From an uncultured Pelagibacteraceae bacterium (lineage in GTDB: Bacteria; Pseudomonadota; Alphaproteobacteria; Pelagibacterales; Pelagibacteraceae), in the NCBI GenBank assembly GCA_902517495.1, contig CABYCO010000002.1:1-64000 (forward strand): a stretch of 64,000 nucleotides of DNA, read 5' to 3'. The stretch's first letter is position 1, and the number at the start of each line of letters is the position of its first letter. Both the position numbers and the translations under genes were made by a program. The notes under the pieces were generated by a model, which saw only the letters and a list, made by a program, of their open reading frames with translations, was not told the DNA's origin and did not search any database. Shown here one piece after another: positions 52,787 to 64,000 of the stretch.

Positions 52787-53695
52787 ATGGACCTAAAGTC
52801 CAAAATAATATTAATCTCGGGTCCCACAGCATCAGGTAAGTCCAAAGTTGCATTGAAAATTGCTAAAAAGTTAAATGGAGAAATTATTAATGCAGATAGC
52901 ATGCAGGTATATAAAGAATTAAATATACTGACCGCTAGACCTTTACAAGCCGATTTGAATAAAATCGTTCACCATTTATATGGTTTTAGAAGTGTTAAAA
53001 AAGAATTTTCGTCAGGTGAGTGGTTAAAATTAGCTAAAAGGATTATTAAAAAAATTAGAGACAAAAATAAAATTCCAATTTTAGTTGGTGGTACTGGTCT
53101 TTATTTCAAAGCTCTGACTGATGGATTGGTTAAAATTCCAAAAATACCAATCCATATTCGAAATAAAATAAGGCAAATGCAAAATAATTTAGGTCAAAAA
53201 AAATTTTATTTAAAACTCTTAAAAATTGATCCATCAGTAAAAAATAAGATTGAACCAACTGATGCCCAAAGATCAATTAGAGCTTATGAAGTTATTTCGA
53301 TTTCAAAAAAATCAATTTTTGAATGGTATAAGAAAACAAAACCATCTTTTCGAAAGGATGAGTTTATTAAAATTTATATAGATTATCCTAAAGATGAATT
53401 AATTAACAAAATTTCCAAGAGAGTAGACCAAATGATGAAAGACGGAGCTATTAATGAAGTAAAGGATTTTTTAAAGCTTAATTTGAAGAGTGATAGTAAC
53501 ATCTTCAAAGTTATAGGAATAAGAGAGATTAAAGAATTTATTGATAAGAAAACTTCTATGCATGATTTAAAACTAAATATTGTTATAAAAACCAGACAAT
53601 ACGCTAAAAGACAGAGAACTTGGTCTAGAGGTCAAATGAGTGATTGGCAAAAATTTGATGCTGACGCTCTTTCAAAATTTATAAAAAAATTATAA
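52787..53695 (+). CDS. miaA: tRNA dimethylallyltransferase
   Basis: ISGPTASGKSKVALKIAKKLNGEIINADSMQVYKELNILTARP; DAQRSIRAYEVI. Confidence 0.96.
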   Translation: MDLKSKIILISGPTASGKSKVALKIAKKLNGEIINADSMQVYKELNILTARPLQADLNKIVHHLYGFRSVKKEFSSGEWLKLAKRIIKKIRDKNKIPILVGGTGLYFKALTDGLVKIPKIPIHIRNKIRQMQNNLGQKKFYLKLLKIDPSVKNKIEPTDAQRSIRAYEVISISKKSIFEWYKKTKPSFRKDEFIKIYIDYPKDELINKISKRVDQMMKDGAINEVKDFLKLNLKSDSNIFKVIGIREIKEFIDKKTSMHDLKLNIVIKTRQYAKRQRTWSRGQMSDWQKFDADALSKFIKKL

Positions 53696-53712
53696 ATAAT
53701 CCTCACAATAAC

Positions 53713-53742
53713 TTGACCAATGAGTACAACTTCAGCTAGATT
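53713..53742 (+). promoter_or_regulatory. candidate promoter TTGACC-N18-TAGATT directly upstream of ilvB
   Basis: Predicted start site would fall at or next to the ilvB ATG; overlaps inverted repeat TTCAGC-N7-GCTGAA (53731-53749). Confidence 0.4.
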
Positions 53743-53748
53743 GGCTGA

Positions 53749-55515
53749 ATGCCAAAATTATATTCAGGGGCTGAGATTGTATTCAAATGCTTGGAAGATC
53801 AAAATGTTAGTCACATATTTGGTTATCCTGGAGGAGCGGTTCTTCCAATTTATGATGAATTAAAAAATTTTAACTCTGTAAAACATATTCTAGTAAGACA
53901 TGAACAAGGTGCAGGACATGCTGCTGAAGGATATGCAAGATCAACTGGCAAACCAGGAGTATTATTAGTTACCTCAGGTCCTGGAGCTACTAATGCTGTT
54001 ACTGCCCTAACAGACGCTTACATGGACTCTGTGCCTTTAGTTTGCATCACAGGACAAGTCCCAACACACTTAATTGGTACAGATGCATTTCAAGAATGTG
54101 ATACCACAGGGATAACTAGACCTTGTACTAAACATAACTGGCTAGTAAAAGATGTTAACGATTTAGCAGAAGTAATGCATAAAGCTTTTGAGGTAGCAAC
54201 TACAGGTAGACCAGGACCTGTTTTGGTGGATATTCCAAAAGATATACAATTTCAAAAAGGTAAATATAAAAATTTCATGAAGATTAAAAAGTTAAATGGA
54301 AAATCTCATGACAATTTTTCTCAAAAAAATATTGATGAGTTAATTAAATTAATTAGTAAAGCAAAAAAACCAATCTTTTATACTGGAGGTGGAGTAATTA
54401 ATTCAGGACCAAAGGCAAGTGAACTTTTAAGAGAACTCGTATATGTAACTGGTTTTCCTATAACCTCAACGTTACAAGGTCTTGGTTGTTTCCCTGCAGA
54501 TGATAATCAATTTTTAGGAATGCTAGGTATGCATGGAACCTACGAAGCAAACAACGCCATGTATTCATGTGACTTAATGATAAATGTTGGTGCGAGGTTT
54601 GATGATAGAATTACTGGTAAGATTGACGAGTTCTCTCCTAAATCTAAAAAAGTTCATATTGATATAGATCCATCGTCAATAAATAAAAATGTAAAAGTAG
54701 ATTTAGCAATTGTTGGAGATATTAAGTCAGTTTTAACATCAACATTAAAAACTTTTAAAAAATCTAAAAATAATTTTTCTAAATCAAATAAACATCAAAT
54801 ATCTAATTGGTGGGAACAAATTCAGAAATGGAGATCTAAAAGATCATTAGACTACATTGGTAGTGAAGAGACAATAAAACCACAGTATGCTATTGAAAGA
54901 TTATACGAGCTAACAAAAGATAAAGACACATATATCACAACTGAAGTAGGCCAACATCAAATGTGGGCCGCTCAACACTACAAGTTCAATAAACCAAATA
55001 GATGGATGACTTCTGGAGGTCTTGGTACGATGGGATATGGATTACCAGCAGCAGTTGGAGTCCAAATTGCTCATCCTAAGAAATTAGTAATTGATATTGC
55101 TGGAGAAGCATCTGTTTTGATGACTATGCAGGAAATGTCAACCGCAGTTCAGTACAATTTGCCTATAAAAATATTTATTTTGAATAATGAGTACATGGGA
55201 ATGGTAAGACAATGGCAGGAATTATTACATGATAAAAATTATTCAGAGAGTTATACGGCTGCGTTGCCAGATTTTGTTAAAATGGCAGAAGCATATGGGT
55301 GTGTTGGTATAAGAGCAAAAACACCAGAGGAGTTAGATGATAAGATCATTGAAATGTTAAACACAGATCGTCCAGTTATATTTGATTGTCTTGTAGACAA
55401 ACAAGAAAACTGCTTTCCAATGATACCTTCTGGTAAACCCCATAATCAAATGTTACTTGGTCCCAAAGATCAAAAAGAAAAAAAGATAACAGGAAAGGGT
55501 AGAACACTGGTTTAA
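53749..55515 (+). CDS. ilvB: acetolactate synthase large subunit
   Basis: FGYPGGAVLPIYDEL, VRHEQGAGHAAEGYARSTGKPGVLLVTSGPGATNAVT. Confidence 0.98.
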   Translation: MPKLYSGAEIVFKCLEDQNVSHIFGYPGGAVLPIYDELKNFNSVKHILVRHEQGAGHAAEGYARSTGKPGVLLVTSGPGATNAVTALTDAYMDSVPLVCITGQVPTHLIGTDAFQECDTTGITRPCTKHNWLVKDVNDLAEVMHKAFEVATTGRPGPVLVDIPKDIQFQKGKYKNFMKIKKLNGKSHDNFSQKNIDELIKLISKAKKPIFYTGGGVINSGPKASELLRELVYVTGFPITSTLQGLGCFPADDNQFLGMLGMHGTYEANNAMYSCDLMINVGARFDDRITGKIDEFSPKSKKVHIDIDPSSINKNVKVDLAIVGDIKSVLTSTLKTFKKSKNNFSKSNKHQISNWWEQIQKWRSKRSLDYIGSEETIKPQYAIERLYELTKDKDTYITTEVGQHQMWAAQHYKFNKPNRWMTSGGLGTMGYGLPAAVGVQIAHPKKLVIDIAGEASVLMTMQEMSTAVQYNLPIKIFILNNEYMGMVRQWQELLHDKNYSESYTAALPDFVKMAEAYGCVGIRAKTPEELDDKIIEMLNTDRPVIFDCLVDKQENCFPMIPSGKPHNQMLLGPKDQKEKKITGKGRTLV

Positions 55516-56063
55516 TGGCAAACTCAAAATCAGCATATAGTACTGCAGGAAAAAAACAGAAGCTTGATACACATATTATAGTTGTGTGGGTAGATAATGA
55601 AGCTGGTGTTTTAGCGCGTGTAGTTGGGTTATTTTCTGGAAGAGGTTACAATATTGAGTCTTTAGCAGTAGCAGAGGTTGATCAAAAACAAAATATTTCT
55701 AGAATAACAATTGTTACTACTGGTACTCCCCAAGTTGTAGATCAGATTAAACTTCAATTAAAAAAATTAGTTCCAGTCCATAAAGTAGCAGATTTTAAAA
55801 GAGAAGATAAAAATGTTATTTTTAAAGAAATGGCATTATTCAAGTTTGTTGCAAACAATGGCAAACTAAATAAAGCTTTTGAAGCTTGCAAAAATTTTAA
55901 TCCAGTAATATTAGATAAAACAAATAAATCAAACGTTATACAAATTACAGCTTTAAGACGAGAAATAGATAGTATGTCAAAAAATTTAAAAAAATTTGGT
56001 TTGGTGAGTGTTTCAAGAACAGGTGCAGTTGCTATGACTAGAGGGTCAGAAATATTTAAATAA
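55515..56063 (+). CDS. ilvN: acetolactate synthase small subunit
   Basis: VDNEAGVLARVVGLFSGRGYNIESLAVAEV ACT domain. Confidence 0.97.
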   Translation: MANSKSAYSTAGKKQKLDTHIIVVWVDNEAGVLARVVGLFSGRGYNIESLAVAEVDQKQNISRITIVTTGTPQVVDQIKLQLKKLVPVHKVADFKREDKNVIFKEMALFKFVANNGKLNKAFEACKNFNPVILDKTNKSNVIQITALRREIDSMSKNLKKFGLVSVSRTGAVAMTRGSEIFK

Positions 56064-56074
56064 ATAAAAATTAA

Positions 56075-57109
<1,035 letters not shown>

Positions 57110-57129
57110 ATAAATAATTGTTTTATTTG

Positions 57130-57152
57130 GGCTAAAATAGCCATTTTATTTT
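57130..57152 (+). terminator. weak hairpin GGCTA-AAA-TAGCC plus T-rich tail downstream of ilvC
   Basis: GGCTAAAATAGCCATTTTATTTT. Confidence 0.6.
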
Positions 57153-57199
57153 GCAATCTGAGCGTGAGCATGTATGATATGTGTGCTTATAATAATTAA

Positions 57200-59823
<2,624 letters not shown>

Positions 59824-59828
59824 TTAAA

Positions 59829-60671
59829 ATGTCTAAGGAAATGGGCAGAGACGATTTTGTCATATCTGCACGTTCAATTTTTTTAAAAAAAGGTAACAGA
59901 CAAAAATTTTCACTTTTAACTTTAGTCATAGTATCCATAATTATTTTATCATTAGAATATTTTAAAACAGGACCTTTAAATCAATTTAGGATATTTGCAA
60001 AAGATGTTATTTTTAAAACTTCATATTTTATATCATTACCATTTTCATCAATGAAAAATGTCTATTATGGTTTTAATGATCATTTAAAAATATATGAAGA
60101 AAATAAAAAACTTAAAAATACAAATTTAAATATTGAAGAATTAAAATTTGAAAATCAATTTTTAAAAGAAGAAAATATAAGGCTAAATGAGTTGATTGAA
60201 GAAAAGAGTCTTTTTTCTGATAATTATCATGTAACCAAAATTTTACTAGATCAGGAGAGCCCATACCTTAGATCAATTGTGATTAATAAAGGCTTTAAAC
60301 ACGATATTAAAATAGGGTCAGCTGTGAGAAGCGGTTCGTATTTTGTAGGAAAAGTTGTTGGCGTTAATTACCTAACTTCCAGAGTTTTATTAATAAATGA
60401 CCTTAATAGTAAGATACCAGTAATAATTGAACCAGATGGGATGAGAGCTATGGTTTCTGGCAATGGAAGTAAAATATTTGGTGATATAGAGTACCTACCT
60501 GAAAAAAATCAAGTTGAAGAGGGTCACATAGTTTATACTTCGGGGACCGATGGAATTATCTCCTCTGGAATACCTGTAGGAAAAATAATTATTAAAAATA
60601 ATCAAAAATCTGTGAGATTTTTCATTGATTTTGATCAAATTCAATATGTTAAGGTTTATTTCAAAAAGTGA
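59829..60671 (+). CDS. mreC: rod shape-determining protein MreC
   Basis: N-terminal TM, coiled coil, SPYLRSIVINKGFKHDIKIGSAV; mreBCD order. Confidence 0.92.
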   Translation: MSKEMGRDDFVISARSIFLKKGNRQKFSLLTLVIVSIIILSLEYFKTGPLNQFRIFAKDVIFKTSYFISLPFSSMKNVYYGFNDHLKIYEENKKLKNTNLNIEELKFENQFLKEENIRLNELIEEKSLFSDNYHVTKILLDQESPYLRSIVINKGFKHDIKIGSAVRSGSYFVGKVVGVNYLTSRVLLINDLNSKIPVIIEPDGMRAMVSGNGSKIFGDIEYLPEKNQVEEGHIVYTSGTDGIISSGIPVGKIIIKNNQKSVRFFIDFDQIQYVKVYFKK

Positions 60672-61198
60672 GTTTATTTGCTAACAGAATTTATTCTAAG
60701 ACCATTACAAGTCTACCTACTTTAATTCTAATCCTTGTCGTAATTTTAGGTTTAAATATTAATATTATTTATAAAAATTATGATTTTATCATAAACTTTA
60801 GCTACATAATTGTATTCTTCTGGAGTTTAAAAAAACCAGAGCATCTAGGATATGGATTAATTTTCTTTGCAGGTATTATAAATGATGTAGTTCAAAGTTT
60901 TCCAATTGGAATTTCTTCTCTAGACTATTTATCATTATCTGTGATTGGAGCCTTTATACGGAATAGAATGGTCATGTACAATTTAATTTATGATTGGATA
61001 TCATTTTTGATAGCAATTTTAATTGTAGGATCAGTAAATTACATTATATTAGTAACAATATTTAAAATTCCAATTGTCTATGAAAGTTTAATATTGGGTT
61101 TATTCGTTACATTTTTAATTTACCCTATATTTTTCAAAATATTTATTTGGATAGATAATATGATGCTAGTTACAGAGAATGATAAAAAAAATAGGTAA
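60668..61198 (+). CDS. mreD: rod shape-determining protein MreD
   Basis: Multi-TM protein with FFAGIINDVVQSFPIGISSLDYL between mreC and mrdA; GTG start. Confidence 0.85.
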   Translation: MSLFANRIYSKTITSLPTLILILVVILGLNINIIYKNYDFIINFSYIIVFFWSLKKPEHLGYGLIFFAGIINDVVQSFPIGISSLDYLSLSVIGAFIRNRMVMYNLIYDWISFLIAILIVGSVNYIILVTIFKIPIVYESLILGLFVTFLIYPIFFKIFIWIDNMMLVTENDKKNR

Positions 61199-63125
61199 TT
61201 TAAATAAAAATAAAATTATAAGTAGAAGACTTTTTGTTTTAGTTGCAGCAAAGATTGGATTACTTGGAATTGTTACTTCAAGATTATATAATCTTCAAAT
61301 TTCTGAAAAGCAAAAATATGAAGTTTTATCTGACAAAAATAGAATAAGAGAATGGAAAACTCCACCTCAAAGAGGAATAATAACTGATTATTTTAATAAT
61401 GTTATTGCAGATAATCAAAGAGTTTATCAAGTTCATTTATCTCTTGAGGAGGTTTCTAATTTTAATAATTCAATTTTTAAACTTAAAAATATTATAAGCC
61501 TTAAAGAGGATGAAATAAAAAAAATATATGAAAATAAAGAAAAGTCTAAGCCATGGGATACTCTAATAATTTCTGAAAATTTATCGTGGAAAGAATTTTC
61601 TAAATTAAATTTGTACCTGCATGAATTGGAAGGTGCAAAGCCAGTTTTGTCTACTTCAAGACATTATCCTTATTCCAATGATTTAGTACATGTTATTGGT
61701 TATGTGGGTGATGCAACAACCAAAGATATTCAAAATAAAAAAAAAATAGAAGAAAACTTTGTGCCAGGTTTAAAAGTCGGAAAAATTGGTATTGAAAATT
61801 CAAAAGACTCTGACTTAATTGGAAATCATGGAACTAAAAGATATGAAGTTAATGCATCAGGAAAAAAAATAAGTGAAATTAGTTATAACAAGGAAACTCA
61901 AGGTGAAAACTTAAGAACGACCATAGACTTAGAAATTCAGCAATTGGCTCAAGAGTTATTAAAAAACCAAGCAGGCTCAATATGTGTTATGGACATATAC
62001 ACAGGTGAAGTAATTGCCATGGCATCGTCTCCAACCTACGATCCAAATAAGTTTACACATGGAATAAGCACTAAAGATTGGAATGAAATTAAAAATAATA
62101 AGTTAAGGCCTTTGATCAATAAATCATTAGCTGGATTATATTCTCCAGGATCGACTATAAAACCTTTAGTTGCACTTGCCGCACTAGAATATGGAATAAT
62201 TGATACAAAGTTTAAAGTAAACTGTAAGGGCCATGATCATCCATATGAATTGTATGGAGAAAGATATCATTGTTGGAAAAAAAATGGTCATGGATTAATG
62301 AGTATGAGAAATGCTATTAAACAGTCATGTGATATTTATTTTTATGAAGTCGCAAGGCTTTTAGGTGTTGATAAGCTTTCATTAATTGCAAAAAGATATG
62401 GTCTAGGTTCAAAAGTTTTAGAAGATTTTTTTTTAGAAGAAAAAAAAGGAATTGTCCCCTCAACACAATGGAAAAAACAAGTTTTAGAACAGTCTTGGTA
62501 CCTTGGCGAAACTGTAATTACTGGAATAGGACAGGGTTATATTCAGACTACTCCACTTCAATTATGTTTGATGACAGCCCAATTAGCTAATGGAGGCTTC
62601 AAGATCAAACCAAATTTAATTCATGATAAAGAAATAGATTTAGAGATGATTAAATCTAAAATTGAAAGTGAAAAAAAAAAATCTGTAAGTCAAAATATTT
62701 TGAAAGATCATCAATTTAAACACTATGAAAGACTTTACAGAAATCCAAATAATTTAAAGTTAGTTCTGGATGCGATGTATGGGTCAACTAACGAACAATT
62801 TGGAACCTCATTCAGATCTAGGCACAAAGAGGATAAATATAAATTTGCTGGAAAAACTGGAACTTCTCAAGTTAAAAGAATTACTGATCAAGACAGAGAG
62901 CTTGATTTAGACCTTGAAGAGATAGAATATAAAAGCAGAGATCATGCTTTATTTATTGCATTTGCACCTTTTGATAAACCAAGATATTCACTAAGTGTTT
63001 TGATAGAACATGGAGGTTCTGGCAGCAAAGCAGCTGCACCACTAGCAAATAAACTAATAAAAAAAATTGTAGATAGGCATGAATCAAGAGAAAAAATTAG
63101 AAAAGATTTAAAAAATATTGCATGA
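61179..63125 (+). CDS. mrdA: penicillin-binding protein 2
   Basis: [42 protein letters not shown] (SxxK); KTGTSQV. Confidence 0.96.
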   Translation: MIKKIGNLNKNKIISRRLFVLVAAKIGLLGIVTSRLYNLQISEKQKYEVLSDKNRIREWKTPPQRGIITDYFNNVIADNQRVYQVHLSLEEVSNFNNSIFKLKNIISLKEDEIKKIYENKEKSKPWDTLIISENLSWKEFSKLNLYLHELEGAKPVLSTSRHYPYSNDLVHVIGYVGDATTKDIQNKKKIEENFVPGLKVGKIGIENSKDSDLIGNHGTKRYEVNASGKKISEISYNKETQGENLRTTIDLEIQQLAQELLKNQAGSICVMDIYTGEVIAMASSPTYDPNKFTHGISTKDWNEIKNNKLRPLINKSLAGLYSPGSTIKPLVALAALEYGIIDTKFKVNCKGHDHPYELYGERYHCWKKNGHGLMSMRNAIKQSCDIYFYEVARLLGVDKLSLIAKRYGLGSKVLEDFFLEEKKGIVPSTQWKKQVLEQSWYLGETVITGIGQGYIQTTPLQLCLMTAQLANGGFKIKPNLIHDKEIDLEMIKSKIESEKKKSVSQNILKDHQFKHYERLYRNPNNLKLVLDAMYGSTNEQFGTSFRSRHKEDKYKFAGKTGTSQVKRITDQDRELDLDLEEIEYKSRDHALFIAFAPFDKPRYSLSVLIEHGGSGSKAAAPLANKLIKKIVDRHESREKIRKDLKNIA

Positions 63126-64000
63126 TACTCTCAACGTCTCTAAATTCTAACAGCTATTCATTTATTGATAAGCTGAGGGCAGTGGACTATTTTTTAATAA
63201 TAATCGTTGCCATAATAGGTTCATTAAGTGTGTTTTCAATATATTCTACCGAGAGTGGGAACTTTTCTTTTTACACAAAAAATCATCTAATTAGATTTCT
63301 TGTGTTTTTTTCTATGTTTTTAATTTTATCATTTATAAGAGTTTCAGCTTGGTATAGGCAGGCATATATTTTTTATATTCTAGGAATATTACTACTCTTA
63401 TTTGTAATGTTTTTCGGAATCTCTGCCTCTGGATCTAAGCGTTGGATAAATCTTTTCATAATGAACCTTCAACCTTCAGAATTAATGAAAATTGCTGTAA
63501 TAGTCTGTTTTGCAAGATATTATCACCGCATACAAAGCTCAGATATTCAGAGTTATAAATATCTTTTACAACCAATTATTCTTTTATTAATTCCTTGTTA
63601 TTTAGTTATAACTCAACCTGATCTAGGAACTGCAATCTTGATAGCAGGGAGTGGCTTGGCAATTATATGGTTAGCAGGACTTAATTTAAAATATTTTGTA
63701 TATTCAGGTTTAATATTAATGGTTTCGCTACCATTTGTAATTTCAATTTTAAAACCATACCAAAAATCAAGAATATTAACTTTTTTTAATCCTGAAAGAG
63801 ATCCTTTAGGTGCAGGTTATCAAATAATTCAATCTAAAATAGCTATTGGTTCAGGAGGTTTTTTGGGCAAAGGTTTCTTACAAGGTACACAAAGTTATCT
63901 CGAATTCTTACCTGAAAAACACACTGACTTTATTTTCACTCTTTTTTCAGAAGAATTTGGATTTGTAGGCTCAATTATATTAATTTTTCTTTACGCTCTT
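63122..64000 (+). CDS. rodA: rod shape-determining protein RodA (3'-truncated by the window end)
   Basis: ATG 63122 reads [42 protein letters not shown]...[31 protein letters not shown]...TQPDLGTA; open to base 64000. Confidence 0.95.
   Translation, partial: MILSTSLNSNSYSFIDKLRAVDYFLIIIVAIIGSLSVFSIYSTESGNFSFYTKNHLIRFLVFFSMFLILSFIRVSAWYRQAYIFYILGILLLLFVMFFGISASGSKRWINLFIMNLQPSELMKIAVIVCFARYYHRIQSSDIQSYKYLLQPIILLLIPCYLVITQPDLGTAILIAGSGLAIIWLAGLNLKYFVYSGLILMVSLPFVISILKPYQKSRILTFFNPERDPLGAGYQIIQSKIAIGSGGFLGKGFLQGTQSYLEFLPEKHTDFIFTLFSEEFGFVGSIILIFLYAL

Overview
The window looks like a streamlined, very AT-rich alphaproteobacterial chromosome segment. Gene content, synteny and codon style point to the SAR11/Pelagibacterales group; this is inferred from reading, not from a search. 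It is almost entirely housekeeping: pnt transhydrogenase; 5S rRNA-rpmJ; initiator tRNA; rpsU; trcR/DUF1013-rpmE-suhB-efp-thiE-fba-pgk-gap-tkt; zapA; yebC-ruvC-like-tolQRAB-pal-cpoB-tilS-ftsH-folP-glmM-thiD-purA; rpoH; rluD; xseB-ispA-dxs; aroC; pdxH; glyQS-ppdK; nadCA; tRNA-Leu; a permuted two-piece tmRNA; thyX; mrp; hflKC-degP-miaA; ilvBHC-leuA; and mreBCD-mrdA-rodA (rodA truncated by the window end). I saw no prophage, transposon, CRISPR array or dedicated defence system, and I do not claim a new multi-gene system. The observations most worth checking are: (1) rpsU with no ATG/GTG/TTG start, apparently starting at ATT behind a strong Shine-Dalgarno; (2) a 5S rRNA gene away from any visible 16S/23S, with rpmJ 8 bp downstream and a truncated sugar-nucleotide epimerase upstream, resembling the edge of the SAR11 HVR2 island; (3) an initiator tRNA whose anticodon stem lacks the first of three conserved G-C pairs; (4) a permuted tmRNA with a 9-aa tag and a 12-nt linker; (5) several convergent gene pairs overlapping at 4-bp shared stop codons; (6) a RuvC-like nuclease in a ruvCAB-tol locus that lacks ruvA and ruvB; (7) candidate leaderless or operator-type starts of ilvB and leuA.
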